From CAYQQJ01 sp964419935 (lineage in GTDB: Bacteria > Pseudomonadota > Gammaproteobacteria > Pseudomonadales > Cellvibrionaceae): DNA of 64,000 bases. The stretch lies in NCBI GenBank assembly GCA_964419935.1, contig CAYQQJ010000006.1:1-64000 (forward strand). The letters run 5' to 3'. A program made the translations under genes and the position numbers. The notes below the pieces were generated by a model. That model worked only from the letters and a program-made list of their open reading frames with translations. It searched no databases and was not told the origin of the DNA. Shown here one piece after another: positions 8,460-16,956 of the stretch. Positions within the stretch are counted from its first letter, which is position 1. Each line of letters begins with the position of its first letter.

Positions 8460-9383
8460 TCACGGTAAGAAATCAGGGGAAACGGGGAAGGCGTAGTGAT
8501 CGATCAGCATTACCACGAACAAGGCCATCAAATAGATGATGGAATATTTGAAGGTGTCCATGCCGGTGTTTGGATTTTTGCTGAACAGCATTCTCAACGC
8601 GTGAAACAGAAACCCGGCGCCCAGCGCCAAAGCGCCCCACAGGTAGAACTGGTTCATCATGCCAGTGGCAAACGGCAGCATGGTCACCGCGATCATGATG
8701 ATGGTATAGAGCAATATATGAATTTTGGTGTAGTGCTCACCGTGGGTTACCGGCAGCATAGGGATCTCGGCGTTGGCATACTCATCCTTGCGATGTACCG
8801 CCAATGCCCAGAAATGCGGCGGCGTCCACGCAAAGATGATCAGCACCAGGAGCAAACCATGACCGTCGATTGAACCGGTGACCGCCGTCCAACCCAATAA
8901 CGGTGGGGCAGCGCCGGCCAACCCGCCAATAACGATGTTTTGCGGCGTGGCCCTTTTGAGAAACATGGTGTAGATAAAAGCATAGCCAACCAGTGATGCG
9001 AGCGTCAGCCAGGCCGTAATGGCATTGACGAAAATCAGCAACACGGCCAGCCCCGCAAGCCCGATGACCAAGGCGAATATAATCGCACTGCGAGGCGCCA
9101 CCCGGCCCTTGGCCACCGGTCGGTCAAATGTGCGCGCCATTTTCAAATCCACATGACGATCCACAAGATGATTGACGGCAGCGGCAGAGCCCGCACATAG
9201 CGCGATGCCGAGGTTGCCGAAAACGAGGATATGAACAGGTACCATCCCCGGTGTTGCGAGCAGCATACCGATCACCGATGTCAGTATCATCAGTGCAACC
9301 ACGTTTGGCTTGCACAGCTGCAGGTAATCGCGCCAGGTACTGCGCATTGCGGCGCAGCTATGGCTGGAGGTTGTCGGTGACAT
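8460..9383 (-). CDS. ctaB: Protoheme IX farnesyltransferase (heme O synthase)
   Basis: UbiA-family integral membrane prenyltransferase that farnesylates protoheme to heme O, the first step to heme A. The 307-residue protein has the prenyl-diphosphate-binding signature N71xxxD75xxxD79 followed by KMARTFDRPV, and about eight to nine membrane helices. It lies three bases downstream of ctaA, so the two heme A synthesis genes are coupled. Confidence 0.95.
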   Translation of the reverse strand: MSPTTSSHSCAAMRSTWRDYLQLCKPNVVALMILTSVIGMLLATPGMVPVHILVFGNLGIALCAGSAAAVNHLVDRHVDLKMARTFDRPVAKGRVAPRSAIIFALVIGLAGLAVLLIFVNAITAWLTLASLVGYAFIYTMFLKRATPQNIVIGGLAGAAPPLLGWTAVTGSIDGHGLLLVLIIFAWTPPHFWALAVHRKDEYANAEIPMLPVTHGEHYTKIHILLYTIIMIAVTMLPFATGMMNQFYLWGALALGAGFLFHALRMLFSKNPNTGMDTFKYSIIYLMALFVVMLIDHYAFPVSPDFLP

Positions 9384-9386
9384 CAG

Positions 9387-10469
9387 TCACTCCTTCTCTT
9401 TAGAGGGTTCCGCCGCGCTGCCGACAATGGCTGTGCGCAAACGGTAATTAATTGTGACCAAGACGAGCAATAGAAGTGCGCCGCCGGCGTTATGGGCGAC
9501 CGCCACCGGCAGCGGCAACTGCCAGAACACGTTACTCAGGCCCAGAGCGACCTGAATTCCGAGCATTCCGAGGAGCACGGCGCTCCATCGTCGGGGTCCG
9601 CTCCCCTTCAGTATCCACAAGCGCCACGCCAGCAACAAGCCGACGACTGTAACGACAAGGGCGCCCAGGCGGTGAGCCAGGTGAATAGCCGTGCGCGCAT
9701 GATTGTCGAGCAAACCGCCCAGGTAATTCGGCCCGACATGCTGGAAGATGTTAAAGCCTTGGGCGAAGTCGGATTGGGGCCACCACTCGCCATGACAAGT
9801 GGGGAGATCCGGACAGGCCAGTGCCGCATAGTTGGAAGTCGTCCAGCCCCCCAGCGCAATCTGCAGGATCAACAACAGCAAGGCGAGCATCGCGAGAAGT
9901 TTAACCCCCGCCACTTGCGTTCGAACCAGCGTCCAGGGTTGGTCACTGACCCGCAGTGCCAGCAACGAGAGCAGACTCAAGGTCGCGAAGCCGCCCAGCA
10001 AATGCGCCGTGACAACCTGCGGCCACAGTTTCAGGGTCACCGTCCACATGCCAAACGCGGCCTGAAGCACCACTAGCGCGGTCAGCGCCACCGGCAGTTT
10101 CACTGGCAGTTCCCGTCGATGTGTTATGGCAACCAACAAGATGCCAAGAATGATCAAACCCAGGGTGCCGGCGAAATAGCGGTGTACCATTTCCGGCCAC
10201 GTCTTGTCGTGCTCGACGGGAGATTCCGGAAACAAGCGTTCAGCGGCGCTGACTTCATGGTCCGAAGTGGGCCAGGTCAGATGACCATAACAACCCGGCC
10301 AGTCAGGGCAGCCGAGCCCCGCATCAGATAAGCGGGTAAAGGCGCCCAAGACGATCACGACCATGGCAAAGGCCGTGGCGAATAAAGAGAGTTTCAGCAC
10401 AAGGCCACGGGGTTGTTTCATTACTTGATCCAGATTCTCTTGATGCAATAAACCAGTCGTTTCAGTCAT
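9387..10469 (-). CDS. ctaA: Heme A synthase (COX15/CtaA)
   Basis: Oxidises the C8 methyl of heme O to give heme A for cytochrome aa3. The 360-residue polytopic protein shows the signature TRLSDAGLGCPDWPGCYG near the N-terminus and conserved heme-ligand histidines in the EMVHRYFAGTLG and HLAHRLGALVV contexts. An ATG at 10427, just before the first helix, is an alternative start; the longer form from 10469 adds 14 polar residues. Confidence 0.94.
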   Translation of the reverse strand: MTETTGLLHQENLDQVMKQPRGLVLKLSLFATAFAMVVIVLGAFTRLSDAGLGCPDWPGCYGHLTWPTSDHEVSAAERLFPESPVEHDKTWPEMVHRYFAGTLGLIILGILLVAITHRRELPVKLPVALTALVVLQAAFGMWTVTLKLWPQVVTAHLLGGFATLSLLSLLALRVSDQPWTLVRTQVAGVKLLAMLALLLLILQIALGGWTTSNYAALACPDLPTCHGEWWPQSDFAQGFNIFQHVGPNYLGGLLDNHARTAIHLAHRLGALVVTVVGLLLAWRLWILKGSGPRRWSAVLLGMLGIQVALGLSNVFWQLPLPVAVAHNAGGALLLLVLVTINYRLRTAIVGSAAEPSKEKE

Positions 10470-10504
10470 TCCGGTAGCGCAAGCCTCTACACATGATGGC
10501 GGCG

Positions 10505-11134
10505 CTATTCCGGGGTAAAGCGTAGACCATGCTTGATGTCGTCCAGCAAGTCATTGCCGTGATGATCAGCGGTGTAGTACAGAATAGCGTGCCCGTCGGG
10601 GTGGACCAGCAAATATGAATGTTGCAAATCGATCGAAGGCACATTGGTGCCGGAAAGCCATTGGGTCCAGTCGACCTTGCTCAGGGTTGCGCGATCCAGT
10701 TCAGGGTGCTTTTCCGCGATGCTGGCCAGGTAAGCCTCACCCTGTTCACCGGCGATGTTAATGGCGATGCGCTCCACGCGCTGGCCTTTTTCCGCGAGCC
10801 GGATGTGTACTTGCCGGGTAGTGTAAAGACTTTTTTCACAGGCGTCGCCGCAAGGCAGAGCAACGGGAATCAACAAGTGCCACTGGCTGTCATGAAGATC
10901 AGTCAAGGATTCCGGCAAGCTTTCCCGTGCCACAGCGGGAAGATCTGCGATGGCAGGGGGCGGCTCGATCAAAACACCTTTGTTGCTGGTGTCTTCAGGA
11001 ACAAACCAGCCTGTATAGTAGGAAATGTAGGGACCAATGATCCAGAACGCTGTCAGTGACGCGATGATGATAATTGGCCAGGGTTTGCCCTTTTTAGCCG
11101 GTGGCGCATCTGGGCTGGCATTTTGTTCGGACAT
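10505..11134 (-). CDS. Conserved membrane-anchored protein of the cox cluster
   Basis: About 209 residues: a short proline-rich N-terminus, one transmembrane helix (IIIIASLTAFWIIGPYISYY) and a periplasmic domain. The domain contains CGDAC, in a LLIPVALPCGDACEKSLY context that resembles the thioredoxin-like region of SCO proteins, and a late HSYLLVHPDGHAILYYT segment. Proteins of this type lie between SURF1 and CtaA in pseudomonad cox operons, so a role in oxidase assembly, perhaps redox or copper handling, is inferred from position and the cysteine pair. The ATG at 11134 is preferred to the GTG at 11143. Confidence 0.8.
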   Translation of the reverse strand: MSEQNASPDAPPAKKGKPWPIIIIASLTAFWIIGPYISYYTGWFVPEDTSNKGVLIEPPPAIADLPAVARESLPESLTDLHDSQWHLLIPVALPCGDACEKSLYTTRQVHIRLAEKGQRVERIAINIAGEQGEAYLASIAEKHPELDRATLSKVDWTQWLSGTNVPSIDLQHSYLLVHPDGHAILYYTADHHGNDLLDDIKHGLRFTPE

Positions 11135-11169
11135 GAATTTCACTCTATTGGGTTGAAGCTGATCAGGCG

Positions 11170-11973
11170 CTATTCGTGGCCGTCGCTTTTACGCTTACGG
11201 CTAAACAACAGCTCGGCGATGTTACTGTTGGCAAACAGCGTCAAAATTAACAGGGCGACCGCCATGGAAAACCACTGTACCGCGTAACCCTGATGTTTAC
11301 TGGCAGTCATGTTCACCGGTTGCCAGTGAACCTGTAACGCGGCGATGTTCTCAGCATCTATTCGCAACACCCGCTTATAGATATCACTGGCGTAACCAAT
11401 CTCCCCCAGTGAGGTAGATAGGGAATCGAGGTCAACTTCCAGAATCTTGCGTGGCCAATGGGATGCCGGGGTGGCAACCTCGGTAATAAATTGGTTGTCG
11501 CTAGGCTCGACCAGGCTGCCACTGAGAGTCAGTGGGCCCGCGGGTGTATGGACCTCCGGCAGTTGATCGCGATAGGCACCAGCCGGGACCCAGCCTCGAT
11601 TGACCAGAACCACGGTGATGCCTGCGGCAGCGGAATCTGCGTCCAATCGAAATGGCATCAGCACTTCGTATCCCAATTGGCCGTCGAGGATGCGATTTTC
11701 CAGCAGCCAGTAATGTTCAGCATCAAACTCGCCCCGAATGCTGACGCGTCGAAAATTCAATTCGGGAACGTCGACCAGGTCCTGCAGAGGTACCGCAGCG
11801 AGTGCTTGCTGGGCTCGCCAGGTTTCCTGTATGGTCGCTTTCTCTTGCGCCCGTTGCAGCTGCCAGAGGCCGAGGCTGATCAGTAGCGGTAACATCAACA
11901 CGGAAAAAAGCATGATTTTCCAGTTGAACCGAAACCGGAAGCCTGGTGTTGAAGAATTCTGTCCCGAAGTCAT
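11170..11973 (-). CDS. SURF1 family cytochrome oxidase assembly protein
   Basis: Assembly factor that helps insert heme A into subunit I. The 267-residue protein has the family architecture: an N-terminal helix ending SLGLWQLQRAQEK, a central periplasmic domain with LVNRGWVPAG, and a C-terminal helix preceded by NMTASKHQGYAVQWFSMA. Only 25 bp separate its start from the divergent DUF2909 gene, so the two 5' ends share one small control region. Confidence 0.93.
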   Translation of the reverse strand: MTSGQNSSTPGFRFRFNWKIMLFSVLMLPLLISLGLWQLQRAQEKATIQETWRAQQALAAVPLQDLVDVPELNFRRVSIRGEFDAEHYWLLENRILDGQLGYEVLMPFRLDADSAAAGITVVLVNRGWVPAGAYRDQLPEVHTPAGPLTLSGSLVEPSDNQFITEVATPASHWPRKILEVDLDSLSTSLGEIGYASDIYKRVLRIDAENIAALQVHWQPVNMTASKHQGYAVQWFSMAVALLILTLFANSNIAELLFSRKRKSDGHE

Positions 11974-11998
11974 AACAACCTACTTGGAGGAGCTCCCC

Positions 11999-12223
11999 AT
12001 GTGGCTCAAAGTCGCCATCGTCATTCTGTTCGTAGCCGTATTGGGTAGCCTGAGTAGCGGCCTGGTGTTTTTACTTAAAGATGTGGAAACATCGCAATCG
12101 AGACGGGCGCTTTACGCGCTGGGGATTCGGATAACGCTCGCAGTCGCTTTGATGATGCTGATCGGGTACGGGCTCTATTCCGGTCAGCTGGCGAGTACCG
12201 CACCGTGGGACGGCGCGCGTTAA
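11999..12223 (+). CDS. DUF2909 twin-transmembrane protein
   Basis: 74-residue protein with two membrane helices (WLKVAIVILFVAVLGSLSSG and an ITLAVALMMLIGYGLYSGQL segment) separated by a polar loop, KDVETSQSRRALYAL. This is the DUF2909 pattern found in cytochrome oxidase gene clusters. A strong ribosome site, GGAGG, lies eight bases before the ATG at 11999; the open frame upstream is not homologous. It is transcribed against the surrounding cox genes, convergent with coxC and divergent from SURF1. Confidence 0.85.
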   Translation: MWLKVAIVILFVAVLGSLSSGLVFLLKDVETSQSRRALYALGIRITLAVALMMLIGYGLYSGQLASTAPWDGAR

Positions 12224-12230
12224 CGCGCCG
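12211..12230. terminator. GC-rich palindrome between convergent DUF2909 gene and coxC
   Basis: CGGCGCG and CGCGCCG arms surround CGTTAA, which includes the DUF2909 stop codon. There is no T-tract on either side, so termination is possible but not certain. Confidence 0.35.
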
Positions 12231-12238
12231 TCTCCGTA

Positions 12239-13144
12239 TTAGCCCAGAATATAAACAAATATAAACAGACCCAGCCAAACCACATCCACAAAGTGCCAGT
12301 ACCAGCTTGCAGCCTCGAAGCCGAAGGCGTCGTCGTGCTTGAAGTGGCCTTTCAGGAATGCCCGCAAGAACATCACCAGCAGCATAAACGTACCCAGCAG
12401 TACGTGGAAGCCGTGAAAGCCCGTCAGCATGAAGAAGGTAGTGCCGTAGATACCCGACTCAAGCGTCAGCCCATAGTGGTGGTAGGCTTCATAGTATTCA
12501 TAAACCTGTACACACAGGAAGATCATACCCAGTGCTACGGTCAATCCGAGCCAGGTAACAAATTGCTTGCGATTGTCGTTTTTCAGCGCCGTGTGCGCCA
12601 CATGTACGGTAATACTGGAGGTCAGCAGAATCACGGTATTGATGAACGGCAACCAGGTAAACATGGCACCCAAACCGGGGAAACCCATGGCTTTTTCAGG
12701 ACCAAGAACTTGTGCAGCAGCACCATTGGTTGCCATGTCCGGCGTGGTCAACAGAGGCCAGGCGGCTTCGAAGCCGGGCCACAGAATTTCAGCACTGGTG
12801 CCGCCGCCCAGTTCCGGCAAACTGTGGGTGCGAATGTAATACAACGCACCAAAGAAGGCACCGAAAAACATGACTTCACTGAAGATGAACCAGCCCATAC
12901 CCCAGACATAGGAGCGTTTTAGCTGAGCGCTGTTCAGTCCCTGCAGGTTCTCTTTGATGGCTGTACTGAACCAGACCCATAAGGTGGCGGCAAAGACACC
13001 GAAACCCAAAAGGGAAATTGTCACACCACCGGCGTTGTCGTTAAAAAGGTTTCCCAAACCGAATACTGTTAGAAACAAGCCCAGTGATGCAAAAATCGGC
13101 AGCTTGCTCTGTTCCGGTACGTAGTAGGTTTGATAGTTTTCCAT
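12239..13144 (-). CDS. coxC: Cytochrome c oxidase subunit III
   Basis: Integral membrane subunit of the aa3-type oxidase. The 301-residue protein has seven hydrophobic segments and the subunit III hallmarks GWFIFSEVMFFGAFFGALYY, LTGFHGFHVLLG and the terminal WYWHFVDVVWLGLFIFVYI. The start at 13144 begins MENYQTYYVPEQSKLP. It follows ctaG on the same strand, the standard proteobacterial order B-A-G-C. Confidence 0.96.
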   Translation of the reverse strand: MENYQTYYVPEQSKLPIFASLGLFLTVFGLGNLFNDNAGGVTISLLGFGVFAATLWVWFSTAIKENLQGLNSAQLKRSYVWGMGWFIFSEVMFFGAFFGALYYIRTHSLPELGGGTSAEILWPGFEAAWPLLTTPDMATNGAAAQVLGPEKAMGFPGLGAMFTWLPFINTVILLTSSITVHVAHTALKNDNRKQFVTWLGLTVALGMIFLCVQVYEYYEAYHHYGLTLESGIYGTTFFMLTGFHGFHVLLGTFMLLVMFLRAFLKGHFKHDDAFGFEAASWYWHFVDVVWLGLFIFVYILG

Positions 13145-13185
13145 TCTTCAATTCCCCGCGCGCAGTAATGGATAGCGGTAAAACA

Positions 13186-13758
13186 TTAGTTGAAAGCCGC
13201 GCTCACTTGCGGCTCTTGCGTTTTTTCGGTTGCTGTCACGTCAAACAGCGTATAAGACAATGTGATTGTCTTCACTTCCGAGGGCAAGTCCCGGTCGACG
13301 ATAAACTGCAAACCCAATTCGGCGCTTTCACCAGCGGCCAATGGCTGCCGGTTGAAGCAAAAGCATTCTGTTTTGTGAAAATAGTTTGCGGCATTGGATG
13401 GCGCGAGACTGGGTATCGCTTGCGCCACCATGTCCAGACCGGTGTTGTTACGGGCAAAATAAGTGATTGCCGTGGGTTCACCGGGATGAACCTTGACCTG
13501 GAACTCCGTGGGTTTGAAATCCCAGGACATATCCGCGTTATTCACTGCCAGAAACTGAACGGTCACCAGTCGATTTTCATCAATGGCGGACACCGGTTCC
13601 GTATAGCGGTCACCGGTTTTACCGTTCAGCCCGGTCACTTCACAAAACAGGTTATACATTGGCGGCATAATCCAGATCGCAAACACGAACATGGACACCG
13701 CCAGTAAACTTAAGCGGAGAACAGTCTTCCCTGGGGATTTTTGCTCTTCGACAGACAT
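13186..13758 (-). CDS. ctaG: Cytochrome c oxidase assembly protein CtaG/Cox11
   Basis: Copper chaperone that delivers CuB to subunit I. The 190-residue protein has one N-terminal helix (about residues 14-36), the conserved NLFCEVTGLNGKT segment directly after it, and the copper-binding pair C132-F-C134 in TECFCFNRQPL. The copper domain faces the periplasm. It starts just downstream of the coxA stop. Confidence 0.95.
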   Translation of the reverse strand: MSVEEQKSPGKTVLRLSLLAVSMFVFAIWIMPPMYNLFCEVTGLNGKTGDRYTEPVSAIDENRLVTVQFLAVNNADMSWDFKPTEFQVKVHPGEPTAITYFARNNTGLDMVAQAIPSLAPSNAANYFHKTECFCFNRQPLAAGESAELGLQFIVDRDLPSEVKTITLSYTLFDVTATEKTQEPQVSAAFN

Positions 13759-13762
13759 AGTA

Positions 13763-15313
13763 TTACTTCACATCCGGTGGCGTGCTAAAGGTGTGGTAAG
13801 GCGCGGGCGACTCAACCGTCCACTCCAATCCATGGGAACCTTCCCAGACTTCCGGCGTGGCTTTTTTGCCACCCTGAATGGTGCGGATAATGATGTACAG
13901 GAAAAGCACCTGAGCAGCACCGAACAGTATGGCGCCAACGGAAGAGAGCATATTCCAGTCCGCAAACATCGGGTTGTAATCCGGAATACGACGTGGCATA
14001 CCGGCGAGCCCGGAGAAGTGCATGGGGAAGAAGGTCAGGTTCAAGCCGATAAATGCCAGCCAGAAATGGGTTTGACCCAGCGCTTCGTTGTAGTAGTGTC
14101 CGGTCCACTTTGGCAGCCAGTAATACACTGCCGCGGTGATGGAGAAGATCGCACCAGGAACCAATACGTAGTGGAAATGCGCCACCACGAAATAGGTATC
14201 GTGATACTGGAAGTCAGCCGGGGCAATCGCCAGCATCAAGCCGGAAAAGCCGCCGATGGTAAACAGGACTACGAAGGCGATGGCGAACAGCATGGGTGTC
14301 TCGAACGTCATGGAACCACGCCACATGGTGGTTGCCCAGTTGAACACCTTCACGCCGGTCGGCACCGAAATGAGCATGGTGGCGTACATGAAGAAGAGTT
14401 CACCGGCCAGTGGCATACCCACGGTAAACATGTGGTGCGCCCATACAAGGAAGCTCAGGAACGCAATGGAAGCCGTCGCGTAAACCATGGATGAGTAACC
14501 AAACAATGGCTTGCGCGCAAAGGTCGGAATAATTGCGCTGACGATGCCGAATGCCGGCAGAATCATGATGTACACCTCGGGGTGCCCGAAGAACCAGAAC
14601 ACGTGCTGGAACAATACCGGGTCACCGCCACCTGCTGCGTCAAAGAAGCTGGTGCCGAAATGAATATCCATGAGCATCATGGTTACCACACCCGCGAGTA
14701 CCGGCATAACCGCAATCAGCAGATAAGCGGTAATCAACCAGGTCCAGACAAACATCGGCATCTTCATCAAGGTCATGCCCGGAGCACGCATATTGAGAAT
14801 AGTGGCGATGATGTTGATGGCACCCATGATAGAACTGGCACCGGCAATATGGATCGCAAAGATAAAGAAGGTGACGCTGGGTGGAGCGTAGGTAGTGGAT
14901 AAGGGCGCGTAGAACGTCCAGCCGAAGTTGGGAGCACCACCCTCCATGAACAGCGTGGATGCCAACATCAGGAACGCAAACGGCAGAATCCAGAAGCTCC
15001 AGTTGTTCATGCGGGGCAGCGCCATATCCGGTGCGCCAATCATCATCGGTAACATCCAGTTGGCCAGGCCCACGAATGCGGGCATGACCGCACCGAAGAC
15101 CATAACCAGCCCGTGCAGGGTTGTCATCTGGTTGAAGAATGCCGGCTCAACAATCTGCAGGCCGGGTTCGAACAGTTCCGCCCGAATAACCAGAGCAAAA
15201 ATGCCGCCCAGGAAGAACATTGCAAAACTGAACCATAGGTACATCGAACCTATGTCTTTGTGGTTGGTGGTAAACAACCACCGGGTTATGCCTTTCGCAG
15301 GACCATGTGCCAT
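13763..15313 (-). CDS. coxA: Cytochrome c oxidase subunit I
   Basis: Catalytic subunit holding heme a and the heme a3-CuB centre. The 516-residue protein has the heme a ligand in TTLHGLVMVFG, the cross-linked His-Tyr pair in GHPEVYIMILPAFG, the CuB histidines in WAHHMFTVGM and the heme ligands in AHFHYVLVPGA. This is a heme-copper oxidase of the mitochondrial-like A family. It sits 15 bp after coxB. Confidence 0.97.
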   Translation of the reverse strand: MAHGPAKGITRWLFTTNHKDIGSMYLWFSFAMFFLGGIFALVIRAELFEPGLQIVEPAFFNQMTTLHGLVMVFGAVMPAFVGLANWMLPMMIGAPDMALPRMNNWSFWILPFAFLMLASTLFMEGGAPNFGWTFYAPLSTTYAPPSVTFFIFAIHIAGASSIMGAINIIATILNMRAPGMTLMKMPMFVWTWLITAYLLIAVMPVLAGVVTMMLMDIHFGTSFFDAAGGGDPVLFQHVFWFFGHPEVYIMILPAFGIVSAIIPTFARKPLFGYSSMVYATASIAFLSFLVWAHHMFTVGMPLAGELFFMYATMLISVPTGVKVFNWATTMWRGSMTFETPMLFAIAFVVLFTIGGFSGLMLAIAPADFQYHDTYFVVAHFHYVLVPGAIFSITAAVYYWLPKWTGHYYNEALGQTHFWLAFIGLNLTFFPMHFSGLAGMPRRIPDYNPMFADWNMLSSVGAILFGAAQVLFLYIIIRTIQGGKKATPEVWEGSHGLEWTVESPAPYHTFSTPPDVK

Positions 15314-15328
15314 TGTGTAGAGCTCCTC

Positions 15329-16468
15329 TTATTGGCCTTGCTTGAATTTGAGAACGTCGATCGGCTGTACCGTATCGCCCATATTGTTCCCAAATGCGTT
15401 GCGTTCGTATGTCACCACAGCCGCGAGGTCTACTTCAGAAAGCTGATCTCCAAACGCCTGCATGGCAGGGTTAACAGTGCTGCCATTGACAACCATATCC
15501 AAATGCCCTTCTACGGCACCGGTGGTGATTGCGCTGCCTGCCATCGCCGGGCCAACACCACCTTCACCGGATGCACCGTGGCAAGCCGCACAACTGGCCT
15601 GATAAACCTGCTCACCGCGAGCGTAGAGCTCATCAAAGGTAAATGTCTTCTCGGTCAGTTCACGCAATTTTGCTGCAGCTTCGCGCTTGCCATCCAACCA
15701 CTCGCGGAATTCCGCTTCGGGAACCGCTTTCACAACCACGGGCATATAGCCGTGGTCCTTGCCGCACAATTCCGTGCACTGGCCACGGTAGGTGCCGGGC
15801 TCGTCGATATGTGTCCAGGCCTCGTTGATGTAGCCGGGTATAGCGTCGCGCTTGACCGCAAAAGCCGGCACCCACCAGGAATGGATGACGTCAGCGGCGG
15901 TCACGAGGAAACGGATTTTTTGGCCCACAGGCAAATAGAGGGGCTCATCGACTTCCAGCAAATAGTGCTCACCCTGCTCTTCAACGTCATTGATCTGACT
16001 ACGCGGCGTGGACATGTTGCTGAAAAACGAAACATCCTCGCCGAGGTACTCGTACTTCCATTTCCACTGATAGCCGGTGATCAACACATCCATATCGGCG
16101 TCATCGGTGTTGTACATTTTTTTCAGGGTTGTCGTTGACGGCCACGCAATCAAGATCAGAATGATGATAGGAACAACTGTCCAGGCAACTTCCATAGCGG
16201 TGCTTTCATGGAAATTGGACGCCACAGCTCCTCGGGACTTGCGGTGCAATACCATGGAAATGAGCATTGCCGTAAAGACAACGACGCCAATGGCGACGCA
16301 CCACCAGAATATCTGCATGTGTAAGCCGTAAATTTCGCGGCTCACGGATGTCACACCTTCTGGCATGTTCAGCCGCCATCTTTCAATTTCGGCTAATGCC
16401 GGCATCAACCAGAGCAACGAAACTGCTCCAACCAATGCGGCAAACATCCGTTTCGATTTTCTCAACAT
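15329..16468 (-). CDS. coxB: Cytochrome c oxidase subunit II with fused cytochrome c domain
   Basis: Accepts electrons at the binuclear CuA site and passes them to subunit I. The 379-residue protein has a signal/anchor region, two membrane helices (about 50-75 and 92-112) and a cupredoxin domain with CuA ligands H196, C231, C235, H239 and M242. A C-terminal cytochrome c domain follows, with heme motif CAACH at 293-297 and a probable axial Met in NPAMQAF. The fusion marks a caa3-type enzyme. It is the first gene of the leftward cox operon. Confidence 0.96.
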   Translation of the reverse strand: MLRKSKRMFAALVGAVSLLWLMPALAEIERWRLNMPEGVTSVSREIYGLHMQIFWWCVAIGVVVFTAMLISMVLHRKSRGAVASNFHESTAMEVAWTVVPIIILILIAWPSTTTLKKMYNTDDADMDVLITGYQWKWKYEYLGEDVSFFSNMSTPRSQINDVEEQGEHYLLEVDEPLYLPVGQKIRFLVTAADVIHSWWVPAFAVKRDAIPGYINEAWTHIDEPGTYRGQCTELCGKDHGYMPVVVKAVPEAEFREWLDGKREAAAKLRELTEKTFTFDELYARGEQVYQASCAACHGASGEGGVGPAMAGSAITTGAVEGHLDMVVNGSTVNPAMQAFGDQLSEVDLAAVVTYERNAFGNNMGDTVQPIDVLKFKQGQ

Positions 16469-16956
16469 CGACCCGTCTCCGTGTTGCTTGCTGTTGTGTA
16501 TTTTTTGATCGCCGAGCTTGTTTGGCTAGCTACTTTGATCACTGCAGTTAATCACACCTTTTCCTGGACGCCATCCGAATTGCCTATGGGCGATTTTTAG
16601 ATGGAATTCGCTGGATTCGAAGTCAGCCTTTTGCTTGGACTCAAGGCGTTTGCGACAATCGGAGCAACAACCAGGCGTTAATTACGTTGCGCATGATATA
16701 CGAACGCCGGCTCACAGCCCACCACAACACGAAATTAATCGATAAATTGTCTGACTCGTGAGAGAAATGGGTAAACTGTTGCGCTGTTCATTGGTGTGAC
16801 TGGATGCACTCGCCAATCCAGTCTCGTCAACCACGCGGCTGGATAGCTGCTCAAACAGATCGCGGATGCCTGAAATCGCGCCGATTTAGCCGGCATAGCA
16901 AGCCACAAAACCGCAAAAAAATCAATGACCAGCTGGTACTTTTGAATTAAAGGTTC
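16469..16956. other. Intergenic region between coxB and the MATE gene
   Basis: 488 bp between divergent genes. It must hold the cox operon promoter and the MATE gene promoter, but I find no convincing -35/-10 pair, operator palindrome or small ORF with family similarity. A minus-strand open frame at 16735-16974 runs into the MATE coding region and looks like chance. Confidence 0.6.
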
